Both the position numbers and the translations under genes were made by a program. Under the pieces are notes generated by a model. It saw nothing but the letters and a program-made list of their open reading frames with translations, was not told the origin of the DNA and did not search any database. From the NCBI RefSeq assembly GCF_000425745.1, contig NZ_AUEA01000006.1, positions 310,001 to 374,000 on the forward strand: a stretch of DNA of 64,000 bases, written 5' to 3'. Position 1 is the stretch's first letter, and every line of letters starts with the position of its first letter. Source of the DNA: Pseudomonas cremoricolorata DSM 17059 = NBRC 16634 (GTDB lineage Bacteria > Pseudomonadota > Gammaproteobacteria > Pseudomonadales > Pseudomonadaceae). Of the stretch, positions 26,408-35,400 are shown piece by piece.

Positions 26408-27697
26408 ATGCGCGATGCCCTCAATGCCGGCCTGATCGATTTCCTCAAGGCCTCCCCTACCCCATTCCACGCCACCGCGAGCCTGGCCCAGCGCCTGGAA
26501 GCGGCCGGCTACCAGCGCCTCGACGAGCGTGACAGTTGGTCGACCGTGCCCGGCGGGCGCTACTACCTCACCCGCAACGACTCGTCGCTGATCGCCATCA
26601 GCCTGGGCAGACAAGCGCCGCTGCGCGGCGGCATGCGCATGGTCGGCGCGCACACCGACAGCCCTTGCCTGCGGGTCAAGCCGCAACCTGAACTGCAACG
26701 CCACGGCTTTCTGCAACTGGGCGTCGAAGTGTATGGCGGCGCCTTGCTGGCACCGTGGTTCGACCGCGACCTGTCGCTGGCCGGGCGCGTGACGTTGCGC
26801 CGCGACGGCAAGGTGGAAAGCCAGCTGATCGACTTCAAGCTGCCCATCGCGATCATTCCCAACCTGGCGATCCACCTCAACCGCACCGCCAACGAAGGCT
26901 GGGCGATCAATCCGCAGACCGAGCTGCCGCCAATTCTGGCGCAGGTGGCCGGGGACGAGCGTGTCGACTTCCGCGCCCTGCTCACCGAGCAACTGGCCCG
27001 CGAGCACGAACTGATCGCCGACGTGGTGCTCGATTACGAGCTGAGCTTCTACGACACCCAGGACGCTGCCCTGATCGGCCTGAACGGCGACTTCATCGCC
27101 GGCGCCCGCCTGGACAACCTGCTGTCGTGCTATGCCGGGCTGCAAGCGCTGCTCAGCGCCGACAGCGAAGAGACCTGCGTGCTGGTGTGCACCGACCACG
27201 AGGAGATCGGCTCGGCCTCGGCCTGCGGCGCCGACGGCCCGATGCTCGAACAGACCCTGCAACGGCTGCTGCCCAACGGCGATGAGTACGTGCGCACCAT
27301 CCAGCGCTCGCTGATGATCTCGGCCGACAACGCCCACGGCGTGCACCCCAACTACGCTGACAAGCACGACGCCAATCACGGCCCCAAGCTCAATGCCGGG
27401 CCGGTGATCAAGGTCAACAGCAACCAGCGCTACGCCACCAACAGCGAAACCGCAGGCTTCTTCCGCCACCTGTGCATGGCCGAGGAAGTGCCGGTGCAGA
27501 GCTTCGTGGTGCGCAGCGACATGGGCTGCGGCTCGACCATCGGCCCGATCACTGCCAGCCACCTGGGCGTGCGCACGGTAGACATCGGCCTGCCGACCTT
27601 CGCCATGCACTCGATCCGCGAACTGTGTGGCAGCCATGATCTGGCGCATCTGGTCAAAGTGCTGGCCGCCTTCTACCGCAGCCACGATCTGCCCTGA
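26408..27697 (+). CDS. apeB: M18-family aminopeptidase
   Basis: A 429-residue cytoplasmic zinc aminopeptidase. ATG 26408 has GGAG 8 bp upstream. M18 metal-site segments are visible: [13 protein letters not shown] (His/Asp, about 82-94), the bridging Asp in GARLDNL (about 236-242), DHEEIGS (about 264-270) and the C-terminal AMHSIRE with a His ligand (about 400-406). The family releases N-terminal Asp/Glu or other residues. The length is as in bacterial ApeB. Confidence 0.93.
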   Translation: MRDALNAGLIDFLKASPTPFHATASLAQRLEAAGYQRLDERDSWSTVPGGRYYLTRNDSSLIAISLGRQAPLRGGMRMVGAHTDSPCLRVKPQPELQRHGFLQLGVEVYGGALLAPWFDRDLSLAGRVTLRRDGKVESQLIDFKLPIAIIPNLAIHLNRTANEGWAINPQTELPPILAQVAGDERVDFRALLTEQLAREHELIADVVLDYELSFYDTQDAALIGLNGDFIAGARLDNLLSCYAGLQALLSADSEETCVLVCTDHEEIGSASACGADGPMLEQTLQRLLPNGDEYVRTIQRSLMISADNAHGVHPNYADKHDANHGPKLNAGPVIKVNSNQRYATNSETAGFFRHLCMAEEVPVQSFVVRSDMGCGSTIGPITASHLGVRTVDIGLPTFAMHSIRELCGSHDLAHLVKVLAAFYRSHDLP

Positions 27698-27786
27698 TCG
27701 AGCCGTTGCCGCGCAGTCAACTTTTGCCGCGGCGCGGCATCAAACCTTCAGACGCTGGCGCCGCCCGGTCCTCGTGGCGGCGCATC

Positions 27787-27814
27787 ACCCGGCTACTCTG
27801 ACCCGGCTACTCTG
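27787..27814 (+). repeat. 14-bp perfect tandem duplication before the lipocalin gene
   Basis: ACCCGGCTACTCTG occurs twice back to back (27787-27800, 27801-27814), ending just before the GGAGG ribosome binding site of the lipocalin gene. Confidence 0.9.
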
Positions 27815-27822
27815 GAGGTTTC

Positions 27823-28368
27823 ATGAAAACCCGCACGCTGCTTCTGCTTGCCTGTATCCCCCTCGCCCTGGCCGCCTGCAGTAGCAGCAGCGAGCGCTCG
27901 GCCTCGGCGCCCGCGACCATGCAGGTCGACCTGCAACGCTACCAGGGCACCTGGTACGAACTGGCCCGACTGCCGATGTTCTTCCAACGCAAGTGCGTGC
28001 AGTCCGAAGCCCACTACGCCCTGCGCGAAGACGGCCGCATCGACGTCACCAACCGTTGCCGCGACAAGAACGGCGAGCTCAGCGAGGTCAACGGCATCGC
28101 CGAGCCGCAGGTGGCCGGCCGTACCGACAAGCTGTGGGTGCGCTTCGACAGCTGGTTCAGCCGCATCGCCCCAGGCCTGACCAAGGGCCAGTACTGGGTG
28201 CTCTACCACGACCCCGACTACAAGGTTGCGGTGGTCGGCCACCCCGACCGCGACTACCTGTGGCTGCTGTCGCGCACCCCCGAAGTCACCCCCGCAGTGC
28301 GTGAGCGACTGCTGAAAGTGGCGAAGGATCAGGGCTATGACACTTCGGAGTTGATCTGGCGCAAGTGA
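27823..28368 (+). CDS. blc: Outer-membrane lipocalin lipoprotein (Blc-like)
   Basis: A 181-residue lipoprotein with GGAGG 6 bp before the ATG. The signal peptide ends in a lipobox LALAAC with Cys19; the +2 residue is Ser, which favours outer-membrane sorting. The lipocalin barrel shows the GTWYELARLP signature (about 45-54), a Cys pair (CVQSEAHY, NRCRDK) and YWVLYHDPDYKVAVVG. Bacterial lipocalins bind lipids or fatty acids and are often stress-induced. The ligand is not known. Confidence 0.92.
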   Translation: MKTRTLLLLACIPLALAACSSSSERSASAPATMQVDLQRYQGTWYELARLPMFFQRKCVQSEAHYALREDGRIDVTNRCRDKNGELSEVNGIAEPQVAGRTDKLWVRFDSWFSRIAPGLTKGQYWVLYHDPDYKVAVVGHPDRDYLWLLSRTPEVTPAVRERLLKVAKDQGYDTSELIWRK

Positions 28369-28400
28369 CTCGGCGACTGCGAGGGGTGGCAGTTGGTCAC

Positions 28401-28428
28401 TTTCAGAAATACAGCTTCGCCCTATACT
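28401..28428 (+). promoter_or_regulatory. Putative hicAB promoter
   Basis: A good -10 box TATACT (28423-28428) with a weak -35 TTTCAG (28401-28406) at 16 bp, 48 bp before hicA. Confidence 0.4.
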
Positions 28429-28475
28429 AGTCCCTCCAGAGTTACCTTCTGTCTTCCACTGACAGGGGGCTACGA

Positions 28476-28658
28476 GTGTCGAGCAGAGCATTGATAAAGG
28501 AATTGCTGGCCGCTGGATGGGTGCTAAAGCGCGTGACAGGGAGCCATCATATTTTCAAGCACCCTATCAATCCCAACACCGTCCCGGTGCCACATCCGAA
28601 AAAGGATCTTCCGGCCGGGACGTTGCAGAGCATTCGCAAAAGGGCGGGACTGGTATGA
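28476..28658 (+). CDS. hicA: HicA-family mRNA interferase toxin
   Basis: A 60-residue double-stranded-RNA-binding-fold toxin that cleaves mRNA. The GTG start has AGGGGG 7 bp upstream. The family motif GSHHIFKHP (about 22-30) holds the catalytic His, and the C-terminal PAGTLQSIRKRAGL matches HicA. The antitoxin gene follows directly. The low G+C of the promoter region compared with neighbours is compatible with a mobile toxin-antitoxin cassette. Confidence 0.9.
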   Translation: MSSRALIKELLAAGWVLKRVTGSHHIFKHPINPNTVPVPHPKKDLPAGTLQSIRKRAGLV

Positions 28659-28693
28659 ACAACCAACATGAATCACGCTCAGAGGAAAGCACC

Positions 28694-29095
28694 ATGCAAT
28701 ACCCTATCTGCATCGAATGGGGAGACGAGCACACGGCTGTGGGCATCCAGATTCCAGATATCCCTGGCGCTGTCACTGCCGGTGATGACTTCCAGCAAGC
28801 CTACGCTGCGGCGCTTGAAGTCGCGCACATCATGCTTGAGGAAATCGCGTGCTCCGGTCAGCCTATTCCGCTGCCTGGTGATGCCGCCGAGCATCGCAGT
28901 AACAGTGAATTGGCAGGGATGGGTTGGGGCATGCTGGATATAGACATCGCCCCGTATCTGGGCAAGACAGAGAAGGTCAACGTGACGCTGCCTGGAACGG
29001 TTATCCAGCAGATCGACAGGTACGTGCATACCCACAACATCAAGAGTCGCTCGTCATTTCTGGCAGACGCCGCCCTGGAAAAGCTCAATCGCTGA
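28694..29095 (+). CDS. hicB: HicB-family antitoxin
   Basis: A 133-residue antitoxin. The N-terminal degenerate RNase-H-like HicB domain (about 1-75; YPICIEWGDEHTAVGIQIPDIPGAVTAGD) binds HicA. The C-terminal ribbon-helix-helix DNA-binding segment (about 95-133; KVNVTLPGTVIQQIDRYV..SRSSFLADAALEKL) should autorepress the operon. I chose ATG 28694, preceded by AGAGGAAAG. An in-frame ATG at 28655 overlaps the hicA stop (ATGA) and would add 13 polar residues through translational coupling. Confidence 0.88.
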   Translation: MQYPICIEWGDEHTAVGIQIPDIPGAVTAGDDFQQAYAAALEVAHIMLEEIACSGQPIPLPGDAAEHRSNSELAGMGWGMLDIDIAPYLGKTEKVNVTLPGTVIQQIDRYVHTHNIKSRSSFLADAALEKLNR

Positions 29096-29113
29096 TCACA
29101 ACACCCCAGACAC

Positions 29114-29151
29114 AAAAAAACCGGGCCACTACTCAGTGGCCCGGTTTTTTT
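29114..29151. terminator. Bidirectional intrinsic terminator (hicB / mqo)
   Basis: The stem ACCGGGCCAC / GTGGCCCGGT with a 6-base loop is flanked by A-run and T-run on both sides. It serves hicB (+) and mqo (-), whose stops lie at 29095 and 29195. Confidence 0.9.
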
Positions 29152-29194
29152 CATCTCGACGATGCCGCTCTCACAGCGGCACCGGCTCGATGGC

Positions 29195-30838
29195 TTACAG
29201 CGCCATGTCGCGTGCCGGATCGTTCTTGGCAGGCTTGGCTGGCGCATCGGCCGGGGCGGTTTCGACGCTCTGGTCGATGACCGGCGGCTTCTCCAGTTGC
29301 AGCACTTCGGCGGTATAGTTCCACTCTTTCTGCACCGCGGCAGCCGAGTCGTTCAGCTTGGTGCCGTAGCTCGGCACGATCTGGTGCAGCTTGGCTTGCC
29401 ACTCAGGGGTCGCGACCTTCTCCTTGAAGATGGTTTCGAGCACGTTGAGCATGATCGGCGCAGCGGTCGAGGCACCCGGCGAGGCACCCAGCAGGCCCGC
29501 CAGGGTGCGGTCCTTGGAGGCGACCACTTCAGTGCCCAGCTTCAGCACGCCGCCGTGTTCGGCATCACGCTTGATGATCTGCACGCGCTGGCCGGCCTGC
29601 CACAGACGCCAGTCTTCTTTCTTGGCATGCGGGAAGTAGGTGCGCAGCGCTTCGAAGCGGTCTTCGTCCGACAGCATCAGCTGACCGGCAAGGTATTCAA
29701 CCAGTGGGTACTGATCGACACCGACCTTGGTCATGGGCCACACGTTGTGCAGCGTAGTGCTCTTGAGCAGGTCGAGGTACGAGCCGTTCTTCAGGAACTT
29801 GGTCGAGAAGGTGGCGAATGGGCCAAACAGGATCACCCGCTTGCCGTCCAGAACACGGGTGTCCAGGTGCGGAACCGACATGGGTGGCGCGCCGGTGGAG
29901 GCGATACCGTAGGCCTTGGCCATGTGCTGCATGGCAACGCTCGGGTTCTCGGTGACCAGGAACGAGCCGCCGACCGGGAAGCCTGCGTATTCCTTGGCCT
30001 CTTCGATGCCCGACTTCTGCAGCAGCTTCAGCGCGCCGCCGCCAGCACCGATGAACAGGAACTTGGCGTCGGTGGCCGACTCGGTGCCATCCTTGAGGTT
30101 CTTGTACTCGACGTGCCACGAGCCATCGTCGTTGCGGGTGATGTCCTGCACTTCGCTGGACAGCTTCAGGTCGAAGTTGTCACGGGTCTGCAGGTGCTTG
30201 ACGAACTGGCGGGTGATCTCGCCGAAGTTGACGTCGGTGCCGATCGGGGTCCAGGTCACCGCGAGCTTCTGGCTCGGGTCACGGCCTTCCATCATCAGCG
30301 GAACCCACTTGGCGATCTGCGCGTGGTCTTCGGAGTACTGCATCGGGCGGAACAGCGGGCTGGCTTGCAGCGCGTCGTAACGCTTCTTGAGGAACTTGAT
30401 GTTGTCATCACCCCACACGAAGCTCATGTGCGGCGTGGTGTTGATGAACGAGTGCGGGTTGTTCAGCACACCCTGGCGCACCTGCCACGACCAGAACTGG
30501 CGCGAGATCTGGAACGCTTCGTTGATCTCGATGGCCTTGCTGATGTTGATGCTGCCATCCTGGTTTTCCGGGGTGTAGTTCAGCTCAGCCAGCGCAGAGT
30601 GACCGGTGCCCGCGTTATTCCAGCCGTTGGAACTCTCTTCAGCCACGCCGTCCAGGCGCTCGACCATCTCCATCGACCAGTTCGGCTCGAGTTCGTTGAG
30701 CCACACCGCCAGGGTGGAGCTCATGATCCCGCCGCCGACCAGCAGCACATCTACTTTCTTGGTTTCTGCGGCGTGCGCGTGCATGAAGCTCGCGGCAACA
30801 GCCAGACCCAGCAGGGTCTTGCCAGCTTTCTTGAACAT
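29195..30838 (-). CDS. mqo: Malate:quinone oxidoreductase
   Basis: A 547-residue FAD enzyme oxidising malate to oxaloacetate and passing electrons to the quinone pool. The FAD-binding motif is [16 protein letters not shown] (about 28-43), followed by the family segments [22 protein letters not shown] (about 69-90), [19 protein letters not shown] and [16 protein letters not shown]. An N-terminal 23-residue hydrophobic leader ([23 protein letters not shown]) looks like a Sec signal, which is unexpected for a cytoplasm-facing dehydrogenase. A 30-residue Pro/Ala/Lys-rich tail extends the C-terminus. Confidence 0.95.
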   Translation of the reverse strand: MFKKAGKTLLGLAVAASFMHAHAAETKKVDVLLVGGGIMSSTLAVWLNELEPNWSMEMVERLDGVAEESSNGWNNAGTGHSALAELNYTPENQDGSINISKAIEINEAFQISRQFWSWQVRQGVLNNPHSFINTTPHMSFVWGDDNIKFLKKRYDALQASPLFRPMQYSEDHAQIAKWVPLMMEGRDPSQKLAVTWTPIGTDVNFGEITRQFVKHLQTRDNFDLKLSSEVQDITRNDDGSWHVEYKNLKDGTESATDAKFLFIGAGGGALKLLQKSGIEEAKEYAGFPVGGSFLVTENPSVAMQHMAKAYGIASTGAPPMSVPHLDTRVLDGKRVILFGPFATFSTKFLKNGSYLDLLKSTTLHNVWPMTKVGVDQYPLVEYLAGQLMLSDEDRFEALRTYFPHAKKEDWRLWQAGQRVQIIKRDAEHGGVLKLGTEVVASKDRTLAGLLGASPGASTAAPIMLNVLETIFKEKVATPEWQAKLHQIVPSYGTKLNDSAAAVQKEWNYTAEVLQLEKPPVIDQSVETAPADAPAKPAKNDPARDMAL

Positions 30839-31001
30839 TGATCAATTCCAATCGTTAGCACGTAAGGACGGCGAGTGCCTGACCTCGATTGTTTCTGTCC
30901 TTCAGCGCACGCTTGTTATTGATCATTGGAGTCGCCTGCCGGAAAACAGCAACGCTCAGTCAAGGGTCAGAAAAACCCTACAAGGCTGAAACGTTTTTCC
31001 G

Positions 31002-31029
31002 ATTGTAACCGAAACTCTCGCACAAACAA
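31002..31029 (-). promoter_or_regulatory. Putative mqo promoter
   Basis: On the minus strand TTGTTT (31029-31024) and TACAAT (31007-31002) are 16 bp apart, 164 bp upstream of the mqo ATG. The 236-bp gap between mqo and the alpha-oxoamine synthase gene holds no other gene, and I saw no clear terminator for the latter. Confidence 0.4.
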
Positions 31030-31074
31030 ATTGTCGGCGCGTCAAGGCGGCAGGTTGTCCCAGGGTGCAACGGC

Positions 31075-32427
31075 TCAGGCGAGCCGTGCCATTTCCTCGG
31101 CAACGATCGCGACTGTCTCGCGAATCTGCGCCTCGCTGTGCTCGCACGAGACGAAAAAGCGCACCCGCGCAGCCTGCTCCGGCACCGCCGGATAGACGAT
31201 GGGCTGGGCATTGATGCCACGCTCGAACAGCGCGCTGGACAATCGTCCGGCCTTGAACGAGCTGCCGGTGATCACCGGAATCACCGCAAGCCCGGTGCTG
31301 GTGGCCGTGTCCAGCCCGGCGGCAATCGCCAATTGCAGGAACAACTCGCCGCGCGCCTGCAACTGCCCGACCCGCTGCCCTTCATCTTTTTTCAGCAGGC
31401 GCACCGCAGCCAACGCAGCGGCGGTCACCGACGGCGGCATGCCGACGCTGTAGAGAAAGCCCGGAGCGAAGAATTTCAGGTGCTCGACCAGCGCGCTGCA
31501 CCCGGCAATGTAGCCGCCACAGCTGGCGAGGGTCTTGCTCAGGGTGCCCATCCAGATGTCGACGTCATCGCCGGCCAGCTGGAAATGCTCGCGAATGCCT
31601 TGGCCGGTACGCCCCATGACCCCCAGCGAGTGCGCCTCGTCGACCATCAGGAAGACCTTGTGCTTGCGCTTGAGCTCGACGAAGCGCGGCAGATCCGGAT
31701 AGTCGCCGTCCATGCTGTAGATGCCCTCGACCACCACCAGCACCCGCTCGAAGTGCTGGCGCTGCTCGCCCAGCAGGCGATCCAGGGCCTGCCAGTCGTT
31801 GTGGGCGAACGACAGCCGCCGCGCGCCGGACAACTGGATGCCTTGCAGCACGCTGTTGTGGATCAGCTCGTCGTGCAGCACCAGGTCACGCGGGCCGAAC
31901 AGGTAGCCGATGGTGGTGACGTTGGTGGCATGGCCGCTGACCATCACCACCGCGTCATCCACCTGGTACAGCTCGGCCAGCTCGCGCTCCAGCTCGCGAT
32001 GCAAGGGCCGGTCGCCGGAAACCGGACGGCTGGCCGATACCGAAGTGCCGTAGCGATCGATCGCCGCCTTGGCCGCTTCGGCGACCTCGGCATGCCCGGA
32101 ATAGCCCAGGTAGTTGTAGCTGGCGAAGTTCACGTAGCGGCGCTCGGTGATGTCCGTCTGCGCCCCGGCGGTGCCTTGGTGCAGGCGGAAGAACGGGCTG
32201 CTCAGGCCCATTCGCGCACCGGTCTGTTGCATCACCCGCAGGTGCTGGTAGCCCGGGTACTGGTCGAAGCGGTAGAAGGCCTCGGGGACTTTCTGCGCAG
32301 CCTGTTGTGCCTGCTCCAATGTGGCGCCGCTCGCCTGTTCCGGCTCACTGCGCCGGCGCGCCAGCGCTTGCTGGATCAGACGTTGCTTGGCATCCACACC
32401 GAGGCCCGTAGGCGTTCTTGCTGTCAT
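31075..32427 (-). CDS. Alpha-oxoamine synthase (AONS/serine palmitoyltransferase-like), PKS-linked
   Basis: A 450-residue PLP enzyme of the alpha-oxoamine synthase family, which condenses an acyl thioester with an amino acid and releases CO2 and an alpha-aminoketone. After an N-terminal helical extension of about 95 residues come FASYNYLGYSGH (about 100-111), GTSVSASRPVSGDRPLHRELE, VDEAHSLGVMG (PLP Asp and His, about 262-272) and the Schiff-base lysine Lys298 in GTLSKTLASCGG. It starts 9 bp after the PKS stop codon. The PKS lacks a thioesterase, so I infer that this enzyme offloads the polyketide. BioF is less likely because no bio genes adjoin and the extension is atypical. The amino-acid substrate is unknown. 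Confidence 0.88.
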   Translation of the reverse strand: MTARTPTGLGVDAKQRLIQQALARRRSEPEQASGATLEQAQQAAQKVPEAFYRFDQYPGYQHLRVMQQTGARMGLSSPFFRLHQGTAGAQTDITERRYVNFASYNYLGYSGHAEVAEAAKAAIDRYGTSVSASRPVSGDRPLHRELERELAELYQVDDAVVMVSGHATNVTTIGYLFGPRDLVLHDELIHNSVLQGIQLSGARRLSFAHNDWQALDRLLGEQRQHFERVLVVVEGIYSMDGDYPDLPRFVELKRKHKVFLMVDEAHSLGVMGRTGQGIREHFQLAGDDVDIWMGTLSKTLASCGGYIAGCSALVEHLKFFAPGFLYSVGMPPSVTAAALAAVRLLKKDEGQRVGQLQARGELFLQLAIAAGLDTATSTGLAVIPVITGSSFKAGRLSSALFERGINAQPIVYPAVPEQAARVRFFVSCEHSEAQIRETVAIVAEEMARLA

Positions 32428-32436
32428 CGAGGGCTC

Positions 32437-35400
32437 TTAGTCAATCAATCGGTTAGGCGCCGCACTGGCATCGGCCAGGTCGGCGTTCAGCGCAGCCATC
32501 TGCGTGGCGTCCAGCTCGCTGCCATGACGGGCAAGCAGGTTCTGCGCCAGGTTGTCCGGGGCCGCGGCGGTGTTGTCGGCGGCGTCGCCACGCAGCAGCT
32601 CGAGCAGGCGCACGCTCAGTTTGTCGATACTGGAACTCTCGCTGAGTTCCATGACCGGCAGACGAATGCCGAAGCGCTCTTCAAGCGCCACCACCAGCTC
32701 GACGCTCATCAGCGAGTCCAGACCCAGTTCCTGCAACGGCCGCTGGGTATCCAGGCGCGCCGCCGGCAGGCGAAGGATTTCGCAGACCTCGTGCTTGAGC
32801 ATCTCGGCGAAGCGCTCGAGCAGCTCTGCATCACTGAGTTCGGCGAGCATGCGCTGGATGTCTTCGCCATCGTTGTCATCGTCCTGATCACCGCCATGGG
32901 CGCGGGCCAGCTCGATGAAGCGCGGGCTGCTGGAGGTGGGCAGGAAGCGCGACAACGCTTTGAAGTCCAGCTCCAGCACGCCGTGGCCATCCTCGCCTGC
33001 CAGCAGCATGTCTTCCAGCTGGGCCAGGGCCACCTCGGCGCGCAGCGCAGCGCCGCCCATGCGGCTTTGCAAGGCGTCCTTGATCTGCGTGTTGCGGGCC
33101 AGGAAACCGACGTCGTCGATGGCGCCCCACAGCACTGCCGTGGCTGCCAGGCCCTGGGCGCGGCGATGGCGCGCCAGGGCCTCGAGCCAATGGTTGGCGG
33201 CCACATAGTTGGCTTGGCCGGGGTTGCCGAACAAGGTCGTGGCCGACGAGAACATGACGAAGAAGTCCAGCGCCAGGTGCGCGGTCAGTTCGTGCAGGTA
33301 TTGCGCGCCCTGGGCCTTGGGCGCCAGCACACGCTGCATCTGCGCGGCATCGAGGTTACGGATCAGGCCGTCGTCGATCACCGTGGCGGCATGCACCAGG
33401 CCGCGCAGCGGCCAGGTGCTGGCGTCGATCTGCTCGATCACCTGGGCCAGCGCTGCACGATCGGTGATGTCGCAAGCCACGGCACGCACATCGAGGCCGG
33501 CCGCCTGCCACTGGGCAAGGCTGGGTTGTGCCTCGACGCTGTCGGCGCCGCGCCGGCCGAGCAGCACCAGGTGCCGCGCGCCCTTGTCGATCAGCCACTG
33601 CGCGGTGCGCAGGCCGAAGCCGCCCAGGCCACCGGTGACCAGGTAGGTGGCATCGTCCTGCAGACGCAGCTCGCCACTGACCTGCTCACGGGTATCGACG
33701 GTCTGCTCGATGGGGTTGCCATAGGTGACGACGATCTTGCCGATCTGCCGCGCCTGCTGCATGTAGCGATAGGCTTCGACCACCTGGTTGGCATCGAACT
33801 CACGGAACGGCAACGGATGCAGGATGCCCTGCTCGAACAGCCCCATCATTTCGCCGAACAGGCGGCGGGTCAGCTGCGGGCGCTCGCTCATCAACTGGTC
33901 GGCGTCGATGCCGAAGTAGCTGATGTTGTTGCGGAACGGTCGCAGGCCGATGCGGGTGTTCTGGTAGAAGTCGCGCTTGCCCAGTTCGAGGAAGCGGCCG
34001 AACGGCTTGAGCACGCGCAGGTTGCGGTTGATCGCCTCGCCGGCCAGGGAGTTGAGCACCACGTCGACACCACGCCCGTTGGTTGCGGCCAGCACCTGAT
34101 CGGCGTAGGCCAGCGAACGCGAATCGTAGACCTTGTCGACCCCGAGCAGGCGCAGGAAGTCGCGCTTCTCGTCGCTGCCGGCGGTGGCGTGAATGTCGGC
34201 ACCGAGCCACTTGGCGATCTGGATCGCGGCAATCCCCACACCGCCCGCGGCGCCGTGGATCAGCACGCTTTCGCCAGGTTCCAGGCGCGCCAGGTGGTGC
34301 AGCGCGTAGTAGACGGTGAAGAAGGTGCTGGGAATGGTCGCTGCGGCTTCGAAGGACATGCCCTCGGGAATCCGCGCCACGGCATTGGCGTTGGTCACCA
34401 GGCGGTTGGCGAAGCTGCACGGGCCGAAGCCGACCACGCGATCGCCCGGGGCGAAGTCGCCTTCCACGGCACTGCCCTTGCCCTGCACCACCCCGGCGAA
34501 CTCAAAGCCCAGGGTCGGGCCGGAGAACCCGTTTTCGATGGCTTCATCGGACAGCAAGCCCAGGGCGAACATCACGTCGCGGAAGTTCAGGCCGGTGGCG
34601 CGTACCGCGATGTCGAGCTGATCGGCGGCAGGCTGCTGCGGCTCACGCACTTCCCAGCGCAGGTTGCGCAGCTGGCCGGGCAAATCGAAGCCCAGGCAGA
34701 CCCAGCCCTGATGCTCGCTGTGGCGCTGTACATGGCTGTCGAGCACACGCAGACGCGGCACGTAACGGCGGCCCTGGGCGTCGAGCGCCAGTTCGGTTTC
34801 GCTGTCGGCATGCAACAGCGCCGGCAGCATCCGCTCGATGGCAGTGTCCGCGGCCAGGTCGAGCAGGCGGATACGGCAGCTCGGCGACTCATTGGCCAGG
34901 GTCCGGCCGAAGCCCCAGAAGGCCGCGTCGGCCAGCCCTGGCAGGCTGCTGCTGGCCGCAGCGTCATGCCAGTGCTCGGCGGCGCCGCGGCTGATCAGCC
35001 AGCACTGCGGGGCGATGCCCTGCGCTTCGCAGGCCTGCACCAGGGCTGCGGCCAACAGGCAGCGCTCGGTCTGGCCATCGAGGCCAGCCGCGCTGTCCAG
35101 GCCAGCCAGGTGAATGATGTGCTGCGGCGCCTGATCGAGCGCGGCCAATTGCGCGGCCAGCGCCTGGGCATCGCCCGGTTGCAGCAGGCTGACCTGCTGG
35201 CCAGCTTCGCTCAGACCCGCCAGCAATGCGGTGCAGGCAGGCTGATCGGCCGAGCCCAGCAGCGCCCAGTGCGCAGGGGCCGGAGCAGCCTGGGCGGGCA
35301 CGGCCCTGGCGGTGCTGTCGGCGAGCAGCACGTAGCTGCCGCAGGCGGTGCCAGGTAGCGCCTCAAGGGTGCTGACCGCACTCAGGCCATGGCGCTGCAA

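Noticed and set aside
31138..35358. 1,406-codon open frame on the plus strand
   Set aside because: It is antisense to the oxoamine synthase and PKS genes, whose catalytic motifs are intact on the other strand. Its translation is low-complexity (His/Gln/Arg/Ala-rich) without domains. Long antisense frames are expected in G+C-rich Pseudomonas DNA.
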